NCBI RefSeq assembly: GCF_021432765.1 | Contig: NZ_CP058908.1 | Location: 3,744,001 to 3,808,000, forward strand | Source: Pseudomonas phenolilytica | GTDB taxonomy: Bacteria > Pseudomonadota > Gammaproteobacteria > Pseudomonadales > Pseudomonadaceae | Length of the DNA stretch: 64,000 nucleotides | Reading direction: 5' to 3' | Shown here: piece after piece, positions 26,528 to 35,504 of the stretch | How the letters are laid out: every line of letters starts with the position of its first letter | How positions within the stretch are numbered: the first letter of the stretch is position 1 | Made by a program: the position numbers and the translations under genes | The notes under the pieces: model-generated | Database searches by the model: none | What the model saw: only the letters and a program-made list of their open reading frames with translations | Told to the model about the DNA's origin: nothing

Positions 26528-27289
26528 CTAAATCGCCGTCGCTCCACCATCCACCGCCAGCGCATGGCCTGTGGTAAACGCCGCGCCATCGCTGCACAGA
26601 TAGAGCACCGCCGCCGCGATCTCCTCGACCTTGCCGATGCGCCCAACCGGATGCATCGCCGCAGCGAACTCCGCCTTGCGCGGATCGGCCTCATAGGCAC
26701 GGCGGAACATGTCGGTGTCGATCACCGCCGGGCACACCGCATTCACCCGGACTGCCTTCTTCGCATACTCGATGGCAGCCGACTTGGTCAGGCCGATCAC
26801 CGCATGCTTGGATGCCGAGTAGATGCTCATCTTCGGCGCCGCACCCAGGCCGGCCACCGAGGCGGTGTTGACGATGGCGCCGCCGCCCTGCGCCAGCATC
26901 AGCGGCAACTGGTGCTTCATGCACAGCCACACGCCCTTGACGTTGACGCCCATGATCGCGTCGAACTCCGCCTCGCTGCCTTCGGCCAATCGGCCTTGCT
27001 CGATCTCGATACCGGCGTTGTTGAAGGCGTAGTCCAGCCGGCCGAAACGACCCACGACCTGCTCCAGCAAGGCTCTGACCTGTTCGTCGCGCGTGACATC
27101 GCAACGGACAAACAACGCCTCGCCGCCGTTTTCCCGAATCGCTGCGGCGGCCGCCTCGCCCGCGGTTTCATCGAGATCGGCGAGGACGACCTTGAGGCCC
27201 TGCTCGGCGAAGGCCTGCGCCGTGGCGCGGCCGATACCCGCCGCTGCACCGGTAACGAGGGCGACCTGACCGGAGAATTTCATGCTCAT
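26528..27289 (-). CDS. SDR-family NAD(P)-dependent oxidoreductase
   Basis: 253-residue classical short-chain dehydrogenase. Nucleotide motif TGAAAGIGRA, structural NNAG (FNNAGIE), catalytic Ser in NTASVAG and YSASK, and the C-terminal GHALAVDGGATAI typical of this group. The substrate cannot be told. I chose the ATG at 27287-27289 (MSMKFSGQ), 8 nt after AGGA. The frame is open for 37 more codons upstream without family likeness. It is divergent from the NADP oxidoreductase gene, with 210 bp between. Confidence 0.85.
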   Translation of the reverse strand: MSMKFSGQVALVTGAAAGIGRATAQAFAEQGLKVVLADLDETAGEAAAAAIRENGGEALFVRCDVTRDEQVRALLEQVVGRFGRLDYAFNNAGIEIEQGRLAEGSEAEFDAIMGVNVKGVWLCMKHQLPLMLAQGGGAIVNTASVAGLGAAPKMSIYSASKHAVIGLTKSAAIEYAKKAVRVNAVCPAVIDTDMFRRAYEADPRKAEFAAAMHPVGRIGKVEEIAAAVLYLCSDGAAFTTGHALAVDGGATAI

Positions 27290-27499
27290 GCTGGAGATCC
27301 TGAACGAGAGATTGAACCTGGCGACGGGTCCTGACGTGACCACGAGACCATAAGCGGTCACCGTTATACCGCTCCGTGGAACCCACGATGCCGATATCAC
27401 CGCTCTGGATGCCAGTGCATACGCGCCGACGGATGCATGTTGCGATCACGCCCGGCGGCGGCTAAACCAAGCTTTTCGCTCAACGAAGGCTTGTTCGAC

Positions 27500-28498
27500 A
27501 TGCTCAATCAACAGTACCTGCTGGCCCAGCGGCCGATCGGCGCACCGACGCGCGACACCTTCCGGTTCGTCGAGGCGGAAACCGGCGAGCCCGGCCCCAA
27601 CGAAATCCTGGTGCAGGTCGAGTACCTGTCCATCGATCCGGCCATGCGTGGCTGGATGAACGAGGGCAAGTCGTACATCGCGCCGGTAGGTCTCGGCGAG
27701 GTGATGCGCGCGCTCGGCGTTGGCAAGGTGATCGCCTCGCAGCATTCGGGCTTCGCCGTCGGCGACTACGTCAATGGTCCGCTGGGTGTGCAGAAATACT
27801 TTTGCGGCGAGCCGAAGGGTTTCTACAAGGTCGACCCACAGCAGGCACCGCTGCCGCGCTACCTGTCGGCGCTGGGCATGACCGGCATGACCGCCTACTT
27901 CGCCCTGCTCGCCGTCGGCCAGCCGAAGGCCGGCGATACCGTGGTGCTTTCCGGCGCCGCTGGCGCGGTGGGCAGCGTGGCCGGGCAGATTGCCAAGATC
28001 AAAGGCTGCAAGGTGGTGGGCATCGCCGGCGGCGCCGACAAGTGTCGCTTCCTGGTCGAGGAGCTGGGCTTCGACGGCGCCATCGACTACAAGCACGAGG
28101 ACCTCGCCGCGGGCCTGAAGCGCGAATGCCCGCAGGGTGTGGACGTGTATTTCGACAACGTCGGCGGCGACATCCTCGACGCCGTGCTCACCCGTATCAA
28201 CGTCGGTGCACGGGTGGTGCTGTGCGGCGCGATCAGTCAGTACAACAACAAGGAAGCGGTCAAGGGACCGGCGAACTACCTGTCGCTGCTGGTCAACCGC
28301 GCGCGCATGGAAGGCATGGTGGTGACCGACTATATGGCGCGCTACCCGGAGGCGATGCGCGAGATGGCCGGCTGGCTGGCCAGCGGCCAGCTGAAGAGCA
28401 AGGAAGATGTCGTCGAGGGTCTGGAGACCTTCCCCGACACCCTGTTGAAGCTCTTCAGCGGCGAGAACTTCGGCAAGCTGGTGCTCAAGGTCGGCTGA
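27500..28498 (+). CDS. NADP-dependent oxidoreductase, zinc-free MDR family (CurA/leukotriene B4 dehydrogenase-like)
   Basis: 332 residues. Rossmann motif GAAGAVGSVAGQIAKIKGCKVVGIAGG, followed by DYKHEDLAAGLKRECPQGVDVYFDNVGGDILDAVL, which is characteristic of the double-bond reductase group that reduces alpha,beta-unsaturated ketones or aldehydes. Zinc-binding cysteines are absent, as expected. The start ATG at 27500 has GAAGG 10 nt upstream; a 21-codon upstream extension lacks support. It converges with pyrF at 4 bp. A detoxification role is inferred. Confidence 0.86.
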   Translation: MLNQQYLLAQRPIGAPTRDTFRFVEAETGEPGPNEILVQVEYLSIDPAMRGWMNEGKSYIAPVGLGEVMRALGVGKVIASQHSGFAVGDYVNGPLGVQKYFCGEPKGFYKVDPQQAPLPRYLSALGMTGMTAYFALLAVGQPKAGDTVVLSGAAGAVGSVAGQIAKIKGCKVVGIAGGADKCRFLVEELGFDGAIDYKHEDLAAGLKRECPQGVDVYFDNVGGDILDAVLTRINVGARVVLCGAISQYNNKEAVKGPANYLSLLVNRARMEGMVVTDYMARYPEAMREMAGWLASGQLKSKEDVVEGLETFPDTLLKLFSGENFGKLVLKVG

Positions 28499-28502
28499 GC
28501 GC

Positions 28503-29198
28503 TCAACCCAGCTCGGCGACGACCGCGGCCAGCGCCTGCGCCGGATCGGCGGCCTGGGCGATCGGCCGCCCGATGACCAGATAGTCCGAACCGGCGGCCA
28601 TCGCCTGCGCCGGGGTGAGGATGCGCCGCTGGTCGTCCTGGGCGCTGCCGGCCGGGCGGATGCCGGGCGTCACCAGCTGCAGCTGGGGGTATTGCGCCTT
28701 CAACGGCTGCGCTTCCTGGGCCGAACAGACCAGGCCATCGAGGCCTGCTCGCGCGGCCAGGCCGGCCAGACGCAGCACCTGCTCCTGCGGCGCGATGTCC
28801 AGACCGAGATCGGCCAGATCGGCCTGTTCCATGCTGGTCAGCACAGTCACGCCGATCAGCAGCGGCGCCGGCCCGCCGATCTTGTCCAGCGTCTCGCGAC
28901 AGGTCGCCATCATGCGCAGACCGCCCGAACAGTGCACGTTGACCATCCACACGCCCAGCTCGGCGGCCGCCTTGACCGCCATCGCCGTGGTGTTGGGAAT
29001 GTCGTGGAATTTCAGGTCGAGGAACACCTCGAAGCCGCGCGCGCGCAGCGCCTCGACCACTGCCGGGCCGCAGCGGGTGAACAATTCCTTGCCGACCTTG
29101 ACCCGGCACAGCGCGGGATCGAGCTGCTGCGCCAGCGCCAGGGCGGCGTCCTGCGAAGGAAAGTCGAGCGCAACGATGATCGGAGTCTGGCAAGTCAT
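28503..29198 (-). CDS. pyrF: Orotidine 5'-phosphate decarboxylase
   Basis: 231-residue TIM-barrel enzyme for the last step of UMP synthesis. The catalytic motif [10 protein letters not shown] (Lys and Asp) is intact, as is the N-terminal [11 protein letters not shown] and C-terminal phosphate-binding [11 protein letters not shown]. Length is as expected. It is followed (divergently) by the DUF2897 small gene, a neighbour of pyrF in other pseudomonads as far as I recall. Confidence 0.97.
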   Translation of the reverse strand: MTCQTPIIVALDFPSQDAALALAQQLDPALCRVKVGKELFTRCGPAVVEALRARGFEVFLDLKFHDIPNTTAMAVKAAAELGVWMVNVHCSGGLRMMATCRETLDKIGGPAPLLIGVTVLTSMEQADLADLGLDIAPQEQVLRLAGLAARAGLDGLVCSAQEAQPLKAQYPQLQLVTPGIRPAGSAQDDQRRILTPAQAMAAGSDYLVIGRPIAQAADPAQALAAVVAELG

Positions 29199-29379
29199 GA
29201 CGGGGTCCTCGGCAAAATTCGGCGCGCATTGTCGCAGAAAATCTGCGGTCGAACTAAAGCCCCCGCCGCTTGCGCCGACAAACCGGATCGCACGTGACCC
29301 ATACTACGGCGCAGCGTAAAGTGACGCTGTCCGCAAATCAGGTCTGCGGGTTCGTCTATTTCGTCTGTGGAGGTACGCC

Positions 29380-29547
29380 ATGCCCTGGTACTTCTGGCTG
29401 ATTCTGGCCGTAGCGCTCGGCTCCATCGTCGGCAGCCTGCTCATGTTGCGCTCGACGGCGCGCAAGATTCCCCTCAGCGAAGAACAGAAGAAGCGCATTG
29501 CCGAGCGCAATGCCGCAGCAGACGCACAGGACGCACGCGACCGCTGA
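29380..29547 (+). CDS. Small membrane protein, DUF2897-like
   Basis: A 55-residue gene. ATG at 29380 follows TGGAGG by 7 nt. The product has one N-terminal membrane helix (WYFWLILAVALGSIVGSLLML, residues 3-23) and a basic/acidic soluble tail (RKIPLSEEQKKRIAERNAAADAQDARDR). This pattern, next to pyrF, agrees with the DUF2897 family of pseudomonads. Function unknown. Confidence 0.8.
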   Translation: MPWYFWLILAVALGSIVGSLLMLRSTARKIPLSEEQKKRIAERNAAADAQDARDR

Positions 29548-29677
29548 ACCCGGTCGCCGCTGCGGCTGCAGCATCGCAATCGCCGCACGTTCGGCAAGTG
29601 AAAGGAAGCACGACACGCTCATCGGTGGCAGCGCCCGTCCGGATCGCCGCGCCGATTTTTCCTTTCCCTCCAGATGA

Positions 29678-32245
29678 ATGTGCATGCCAGCAGCCCTGCC
29701 CGATATCGAAGAAAACCGCCTCCACGCCCGCGCCATTTTTACCCGTCGCATACTGCCCGGCGCAGTTGGCGTGCTGCTTTGCGCGCTGCTCGGCGCCAGC
29801 GTCGCGGTCAGCCGGATCGCCACGAGCATCGATGAAGACGCCCTTGCGCAAAGCCGCTTCCTCACCGGCAAGGCCATCGAGGGGCAGCGCGAGTGGATGG
29901 GCCGCTCGGTGGTCGACTACGCCTTCTGGGGTGATGCCTATGCGCACCTCAACGGCCCGGTGAGCATCGACTGGGCCTATACGCAAGCCAACTTCGGCGC
30001 CTCGCTGTACGAAGACTTCGGCTATGAAGGCGTGCTGCTGGTGACACCGCAAGGCGAAACGCCCTATGCGGTGATTGACGGCGAGCTGCGCTCGGTCGAC
30101 GCCTACCGGTGGTTGCAGGGCGGCCTGGAGCTGCTGCTGGCGCGCGCACGCCTGGCGTTCGACCACGAACAGGGCGTAGTCGGCCTGTTGTCGGTGGATG
30201 GCACGCCGGCGATGGTGGCCGCGGCCGTGCTCTCGCCAGGAGACAGCACGGTCAAGGCTGCCGCGACGCCGGCCTCGATCGTGCTGTTCGTCGATGTGCT
30301 GGATGCCGCCCGCCTCGCTGAGCTCGGCCAGGACTACGCCGTCGACGCATTGCGCGTAGCGGATGCCGACACCCCGCGCACGGCGCCACAGCTGCCGCTG
30401 ACGCTGGAAGACGGCACCGCCCAGACCTTGACCTGGAAACCCGCGCAACCAGGACGACGGATGCTCTGGGTGGCGCTGCCAACGCTCGCGCTGGCGGCGC
30501 TGGCGCTGGGCGGGCTGATCTGGCTGCTGGGCCGTCTGGCGCTGCGTACGGTACAGATGATGGACACCAACTACGCCCGCTTGGCGAGCAAGAGTCGCGA
30601 ACTGAGCGCCAGTGAAGCGCGCTTTCGCGACGTCGCCGAGGCCGCCTCCGACTGGATCTGGGAAACCGATGCACAGGTGCGCCTGACCTATCTCTCCAGC
30701 CGATTCGAGGAAATCACCGGCCACGCTCCGGGCAACTGGATCGGCCGTCCGCTGATCGACCTGCTGATCAGCGACCACGCCGCGCTGCACGAGTGGCTGC
30801 AGGCTCCGCATGCAAGCGTACTGAAGTGCAGCTACCGCGCCGCGGACGGTCGCGAGCGGCATTGCCGACTGGCCGCGCGGGCGATCCGCGATGACGGTCA
30901 GCTGCGCGGCTATCGCGGCACCGCGAGCGACATTACCGAGGAAACCCGCGCCCAGGCCCGCGTTCAGTATCTGTCGCAACATGACGCGCTGACCGGGCTG
31001 CCCAACCGCGCCCGCCTGCGCGACCACCTGGAAGGCCGATTGGCCGCGCTGCGCGGCGCGTCGCGGCTGGCGGTGCTCTATCTCGATCTGGATCGCTTCA
31101 AGCCGGTCAATGACACGCTCGGCCATGCCGCCGGCGACGAGGTGCTGATCGGGGTCGCCCAGCGCCTCAAGCAATGCACGCGCGACGATGATCTGGTGGC
31201 GCGCCTGGGAGGCGACGAGTTCGTCATGGTGCTCGGCCGCCTGGGCACGCCGGAGGACATCGCGCGGCTTTGCGAGCGGGTGATCGCAGCCATCCACGAG
31301 CCGTTCTTCTACGAGGGGCACAAGATCTACGTCGGCGCCAGTATCGGCGTCGCGGTGGCGCCCGGCGACGGTCTGTTGGCCAGCGAGCTGCTGCGCTGCG
31401 CCGACATCGCGCTGTACCAGGCCAAGGCCAATGGTCGCGGCACCTGGCACCTGTACGCGCGAGAACTGGACAACCGCGCCAACGATCGCCACCGGCAGGA
31501 AGACGAGCTGCGCCAGGCGATGGCCGAAGAGCGTTTCGAAGTTCATTACCAGCCGCGCTACCGCAGCGCGGGCTTGCGCATCATCGGCGCCGAGGCCCTG
31601 CTGCGCTGGCCGCATGCAGAGCGAGGGCTGCTGCTGCCCGAGTCGTTCATCCCGCTCGCTGAAGAAACCGGCCTGATCGCCACGCTGGGCAACTGGGTTC
31701 TGCGCCAGGCCTGCCGCGACGCGGTAGCCTGGCCGGACGATCTGGTGGTATCGGTCAATCTTTCTCCGCTGCAGCTGCGCCATGAACAATTGCTGGATGA
31801 GGTAACGGCCGCGCTGGCCGAAAGCGGCCTGCCCGCCAGCCGGCTGGAACTGGAAATCACCGAGAGCGCCCTGTTGCAGGAAAACGCCGGCACCCTCGCG
31901 CTGCTCAGCAGCCTCAAGGCGCTGGGTGTGCGATTGGCGATGGATGATTTCGGCACAGGCTATTCATCGCTCAGCAACCTGCGCACCTACCCGTTCGACG
32001 TGATCAAGATCGACACCAGCTTCGTCGGCGGCATGCAGCAGAATGCCGAAGACCACTCGATCGTCCGCGCGCTGATCGATCTCGGCCGTGGGCTGAATCT
32101 GCAGGTCACCGCCGAAGGCGTGGAAACCGCAGAACAATTGCGCCTGTTGCAGGCCGACGGCTGCACCGAGGTACAGGGCTTCCACATGAGCCGGCCGCTG
32201 GCGGCCGACGCGCTGCTGACGCTACTGGCACGCCGGGCGCCCTGA
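29678..32245 (+). CDS. CHASE4-PAS-GGDEF-EAL c-di-GMP signalling protein
   Basis: 855 residues. Membrane helix 1 (about 24-44), periplasmic CHASE4-type sensor (about 50-260), helix 2 (about 270-292), PAS domain (about 315-420), GGDEF (about 440-600) and EAL (about 615-850). The GGDEF motif at 511-515 (RLGGDEF) is canonical. An RxxD inhibitory site (TRDDD) lies five residues before it. The EAL motif (EALLRW, from residue 639), DDFGTGYSS and the Lys-containing IKIDTSF are intact, so both synthesis and hydrolysis of c-di-GMP appear possible. The start is uncertain: ATG at 29678 or 29684, neither with a clear ribosome-binding site. Confidence 0.93.
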   Translation: MCMPAALPDIEENRLHARAIFTRRILPGAVGVLLCALLGASVAVSRIATSIDEDALAQSRFLTGKAIEGQREWMGRSVVDYAFWGDAYAHLNGPVSIDWAYTQANFGASLYEDFGYEGVLLVTPQGETPYAVIDGELRSVDAYRWLQGGLELLLARARLAFDHEQGVVGLLSVDGTPAMVAAAVLSPGDSTVKAAATPASIVLFVDVLDAARLAELGQDYAVDALRVADADTPRTAPQLPLTLEDGTAQTLTWKPAQPGRRMLWVALPTLALAALALGGLIWLLGRLALRTVQMMDTNYARLASKSRELSASEARFRDVAEAASDWIWETDAQVRLTYLSSRFEEITGHAPGNWIGRPLIDLLISDHAALHEWLQAPHASVLKCSYRAADGRERHCRLAARAIRDDGQLRGYRGTASDITEETRAQARVQYLSQHDALTGLPNRARLRDHLEGRLAALRGASRLAVLYLDLDRFKPVNDTLGHAAGDEVLIGVAQRLKQCTRDDDLVARLGGDEFVMVLGRLGTPEDIARLCERVIAAIHEPFFYEGHKIYVGASIGVAVAPGDGLLASELLRCADIALYQAKANGRGTWHLYARELDNRANDRHRQEDELRQAMAEERFEVHYQPRYRSAGLRIIGAEALLRWPHAERGLLLPESFIPLAEETGLIATLGNWVLRQACRDAVAWPDDLVVSVNLSPLQLRHEQLLDEVTAALAESGLPASRLELEITESALLQENAGTLALLSSLKALGVRLAMDDFGTGYSSLSNLRTYPFDVIKIDTSFVGGMQQNAEDHSIVRALIDLGRGLNLQVTAEGVETAEQLRLLQADGCTEVQGFHMSRPLAADALLTLLARRAP

Positions 32246-32275
32246 GCGGCGCGCGGCGCGTCCGGCCGCGCTCAG
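32242..32275. terminator. Hairpin across two convergent stop codons
   Basis: CTGAGCG (32242-32248) pairs with CGCTCAG (32269-32275). The stem contains the TGA of the GGDEF-EAL gene and the complementary TGA of the lipoprotein gene. The GC-rich loop could pair further. No U tract follows on either strand, so it is only a possible terminator. Confidence 0.3.
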
Positions 32276-32769
32276 CGCTTGAACTCGAACTGGATTTCCG
32301 CGCCCTCGATCAGCGGATCGTCCTCCTCGTCGCCAGTGATCAACCGCCCGCTCATTTGCACCGACTGGGTGGGTTCGCTGAACAGCGGCGGCAGCAGGCT
32401 CATCGCTGGCGCGGGATCGTCGTGCCCGAGCTCCTTGGCCCAGTCTTCCGGCAGGCTCAAGTCGAGGCGGGGGACGGTCAACTCGACCTCTTCGATCTTT
32501 TTCTCGCGAGGCGCGGCCTGGTGCGCGGGCGCCGCAGGCGGCGGTTTCGGCACGCTGATCCGCAGCGGCGGTTTCGTCTCGTCGACCTGTTCAGTCGCGG
32601 GCGCCACCTCGATCTTCAGATCCGGCGGCGTTTCAGCGGCCTGCCGCGGCGCAGCCGGTGTTTGCAGCACGGGCGGCGCGGTCTTCGCTGGCGCCGGCGG
32701 TGCAGGCGACTCCTTTTCGCAGGCTGTCAGCACAAGCAGCGCGCCCGCCAGCCACAGAGGTTTGATCAT
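32272..32769 (-). CDS. Proline-rich lipoprotein, function unknown
   Basis: 165 residues. Lipoprotein signal MIKPLWLAGALLVLTAC gives a lipidated C17. The body is rich in Pro, Ala and Glu (for example PAPPAPAKTAPPVLQTPAAPRQAAETPP), probably extended and reaching into the periplasm, followed by a more ordered C-terminal part (VPRLDLSLPEDWAKELGHDDPAPAMSLLPPLFSE). I do not recognise a domain. The ATG at 32767-32769 is chosen because it begins the signal peptide. It lies 41 bp downstream of the MocR gene and may share its transcript. Confidence 0.75.
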   Translation of the reverse strand: MIKPLWLAGALLVLTACEKESPAPPAPAKTAPPVLQTPAAPRQAAETPPDLKIEVAPATEQVDETKPPLRISVPKPPPAAPAHQAAPREKKIEEVELTVPRLDLSLPEDWAKELGHDDPAPAMSLLPPLFSEPTQSVQMSGRLITGDEEDDPLIEGAEIQFEFKR

Positions 32770-32810
32770 CGCAGCGCCGCTCCTCTCGTTCGTGCAGGCC
32801 GAGCGCGGCG

Positions 32811-34241
32811 CTATTGTGCCTCTCGGCAAAGCTCGCCGGCCAGCGCGCCGAGCGTACTCAGCGCCCGCTCTGTCTCGCGGTTCCAGGGCAGGCCGCAGTT
32901 CAACCGGATGCAGTGATTGAACTGCTCGGTGTTACTGAAGATCAGCCCCGGCGCGATGCTGATGCCCTGCGCCAACGCACGCACCTGCAGGTCCTTGGTG
33001 TTGACCCGCGCCGGCAGGCTGACCCAGAGAATGAAGTTGCCCTTGGGCCGGGTCATCTGCGTGCCTTCGGGAAAGTAGCGCTGCACCGCCAGCTGGAACG
33101 CCGACAGGTTCTTGCGGTACTCCTGCCGAATGAAGCGCAGGTGGCGGTCATAGCCTCCATTCTCCAGATAAGCGGCCACACCCATCTGCGTCACGCTGCA
33201 CGCCGAGTGCGTGCTGAATGTCTGCAGGCGCTGCACCTCGGCCTGGTGCCGGCCGGCGATGATCCAACCGATGCGTACGCCCGGCGACAGGGTCTTGGAA
33301 AAGCTCGAGCAATAGATCACCCGGCCTTCGCGGTCATTGGACTTGAGCGCCTTGTACTGGCCCTGCTCGAACATCAGCTCGCCGTAGATATCGTCCTCGA
33401 CGATCTGGATGTCGAAGCGTGACGCCAGGTTGAGCAGCTGCTTCTGCCGGCTGTCGGGCATGCTCACGCCCAGCGGGTTGCTTAGTCGCGCGGTCAGCAC
33501 CAGCGCCTTGATCGGCCACTGGCTGGCGGCCAGCTGCAGCGCCTCGAGACTCATGCCGGTGTCCGGGTCGCTGGGGATCTCGATCACCTTCAGCCCCAGC
33601 AGGTCCGCCAGTTGTAGCAAGCCGTAGTAGGTCGGCGACTCGGCGGCGATCAGATCGCCGGGCCGGGTCAGCACGCGCAACGACATCTGCAGCGCGTCGA
33701 CACAGCCGTGGGTGATCACCACTTCGGCAGGGTCGACCAGCACCCCGGCGTCGCGCATGCGGATCGCCACCTGCCGGCGCAACGGTTCGTAACCCGGACT
33801 GAACATGTAGCTGAACGCCCGCGGGCTGTGGAAGCGGGTTACCTTGGCCAGCTGCTGGTGCAGCGCGCGCACCGGCAGGTAGTCCACGTGCGGAACGGCA
33901 GCGCCCAGCGGAATCAGGCCCTCGCGGCGCGACTCGTTGAGCACCTGGTTGATGATGCTGCTGCGGGTGACCAGCGTGGGTCGCTCGACCTGCGCGATGT
34001 CGGGCGTCGGCGCGGTCAGCATTGGCGTCTGGTGCACGTAGAAGCCCGACTGCGGACGGGCGCGGATCATGCCCTGGTCTTCCAGGTTGGCGTAGGCCTG
34101 CAGCACCGTCGCGTGGCTGACGTTGAGCTGCTGGCTCATCTTGCGCACGGACGGCACGCGCTCCCCAGGACGATAGACGCCGCGCCGGATATCCTCGGCC
34201 AGCTGTTGAGCGATGCGCTGATAGAGCAACAGATTGGTCAT
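32811..34241 (-). CDS. MocR-type regulator (GntR winged helix fused to class I aminotransferase domain)
   Basis: 476 residues. N-terminal GntR winged helix (about 1-70, with PSVRKMSQQLNVSHATVLQAYANLEDQGMI) and a PLP-binding aminotransferase-like domain. The PLP lysine is in SSFSKTLSPGVRIGW. Such proteins bind DNA in response to vitamin B6 or amino compounds. The ATG at 34239-34241 (MTNLLLYQRIAQ) is chosen: domain starts there and GGGGAT lies upstream; the 63-codon upstream extension overlaps a likely control region. The target gene is not known. Confidence 0.9.
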   Translation of the reverse strand: MTNLLLYQRIAQQLAEDIRRGVYRPGERVPSVRKMSQQLNVSHATVLQAYANLEDQGMIRARPQSGFYVHQTPMLTAPTPDIAQVERPTLVTRSSIINQVLNESRREGLIPLGAAVPHVDYLPVRALHQQLAKVTRFHSPRAFSYMFSPGYEPLRRQVAIRMRDAGVLVDPAEVVITHGCVDALQMSLRVLTRPGDLIAAESPTYYGLLQLADLLGLKVIEIPSDPDTGMSLEALQLAASQWPIKALVLTARLSNPLGVSMPDSRQKQLLNLASRFDIQIVEDDIYGELMFEQGQYKALKSNDREGRVIYCSSFSKTLSPGVRIGWIIAGRHQAEVQRLQTFSTHSACSVTQMGVAAYLENGGYDRHLRFIRQEYRKNLSAFQLAVQRYFPEGTQMTRPKGNFILWVSLPARVNTKDLQVRALAQGISIAPGLIFSNTEQFNHCIRLNCGLPWNRETERALSTLGALAGELCREAQ

Positions 34242-34267
34242 TTTTGCCGATCCCCGCAAACTGAACC

Positions 34268-34310
34268 GTAACAGTAGCTCAGCAACGAAGAATGAAACCA
34301 ATACAGTTAC
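34268..34310. promoter_or_regulatory. Candidate MocR operator (inverted repeat)
   Basis: GTAACAGTA (34268-34276) and TACAGTTAC (34302-34310) form an inverted repeat with one mismatch, 25 bases apart, in the 94-bp gap upstream of the MocR gene. MocR proteins often bind paired sites upstream of their own gene; that these are bound is inference. Confidence 0.4.
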
Positions 34311-34335
34311 ATCGCGAGTGGGCGAAACAGATGTT

Positions 34336-35142
34336 TCAGCGATCAGGCCCCAGCTCGCCTTGCGCATCGGAAAAGAGGATTTCCACGCGTCGATTCTGCG
34401 CACGACCGCGCGCCGAAGCGTTTTCGGCAACCGGGAAGGCTTCGCCGTAACCGCGTATCTCGATGCGCTGCGAGGCGATGCCCAGATCGGTCAGCACCTC
34501 GGCGACGGCCGCAGCACGCGCCTGCGATAGCGCAAGGTTGCGGTCGGCGTCACCGCGGCTGTCGGTATAGCCCTCGATGCGTACCCGCCGCTGCGGGTTG
34601 AGTTCGAGGAAATGCGCCAGCTTGAGCAACGTGCGATTGGCCTCGCGACCCAGCTCGTCGCTATCGGCACGGAACAGCACGTCGCCCAGCGTCATCACCA
34701 GCCCACGATCGGTCTCGGTCGCCGCCATGCTGATGATCTGATCATCACCCCAACGACCCGGCTGCTGCGCACTCAACAGACGCGCGTCGCGCAGCATGTC
34801 GCGCAGGCGCTGGCGCTCCATCTGCAGTTGCACGATACGCTGCTGGTTGTCGAGCAGCGTACCGTGCTGCCGGGCGATCTCGCTGTAGCTGAGGCTCAGG
34901 TAGGAATAATGCAGCGCGTCCTCGGCGCCGCCCCAGAACTCGGCAAAGCGCTGCGCTCGCGCCAGCGATTCGCCGGCTCGCACGACATCCTTCGGCGCAC
35001 CGCGCTGGACCCGCGTATCGCTGCTGACCTGGGTGTAGCTCTCTGCTGCCTGGGAAAGCTGCTGTTCGAGTTCGGGGTTGGCGCAGCCGGCCAGTCCGCC
35101 CAGCAGGAAGCAGACCAGTACCTGTCGACGAAACCGACTCAC
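34336..35142 (-). CDS. OmpA-family lipoprotein with N-terminal DUF4398-like domain
   Basis: 268 residues. Lipobox LAGC (C20) after MSRFRRQVLVCFLLGG. Residues 22-145 form a helical DUF4398-like region. Residues 150-262 form an OmpA peptidoglycan-binding domain (VLFRADSDELGREANRTLLKLAHFL, then RIEGYTDSRGDADRNLALSQARAAAVAEVL). It probably anchors the outer membrane to the cell wall. It overlaps the upstream DUF4398 lipoprotein gene by an ATGA at 35139-35142. Confidence 0.88.
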   Translation of the reverse strand: MSRFRRQVLVCFLLGGLAGCANPELEQQLSQAAESYTQVSSDTRVQRGAPKDVVRAGESLARAQRFAEFWGGAEDALHYSYLSLSYSEIARQHGTLLDNQQRIVQLQMERQRLRDMLRDARLLSAQQPGRWGDDQIISMAATETDRGLVMTLGDVLFRADSDELGREANRTLLKLAHFLELNPQRRVRIEGYTDSRGDADRNLALSQARAAAVAEVLTDLGIASQRIEIRGYGEAFPVAENASARGRAQNRRVEILFSDAQGELGPDR

Positions 35143-35495
35143 CGCAGATCCCCCAGTTGTTGGCGCAGACGCTCGATGCTGCGGTTCAGCTCGGCAATCT
35201 GGCTGAAGCTCTTGGCATTCAGCACCCGCGCTTCGGCCAGGCGCGCATCCAGCTCAGCCTGCTCGCTCAGCAGGCGCGCCTGCCGGAAGTCCTCGTCGTT
35301 CATGGCCGCATGGGCCGCGGCCAGCTTCAGCTCGGCAAGCATCAGCTCGGCGGTATGCTCGTCGGCACCGACCGCCCGTGCCTGCTGCACGGCCTGTTCG
35401 GTCAAACGTATTTGTTCAAGCGGTGCCGGATCACTGGCGCAACCACCGAGGACGGCCAGCGCCAGCCCGAATAATAGACAGCAAAGTTTCTTCAC
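35139..35495 (-). CDS. DUF4398 lipoprotein
   Basis: 118 residues. Lipobox GGC (C19) followed by an all-helical, Ala/Glu/Leu-rich region (EQIRLTEQAVQQARAVGADEHTAELMLAELKLAAAHAAM). The family is common in pseudomonads and is encoded beside an OmpA-type partner, here translationally coupled. Function unknown; the two probably act together at the outer membrane. Confidence 0.82.
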   Translation of the reverse strand: MKKLCCLLFGLALAVLGGCASDPAPLEQIRLTEQAVQQARAVGADEHTAELMLAELKLAAAHAAMNDEDFRQARLLSEQAELDARLAEARVLNAKSFSQIAELNRSIERLRQQLGDLR

Positions 35496-35504
35496 GACGA
35501 TGTC

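Noticed and set aside
29474-31789. Open frame of 771 codons on the minus strand
   Set aside because: It lies opposite the GGDEF-EAL gene. High GC creates long antisense frames; the product has no family-like motif, while the plus-strand gene has clear domains.
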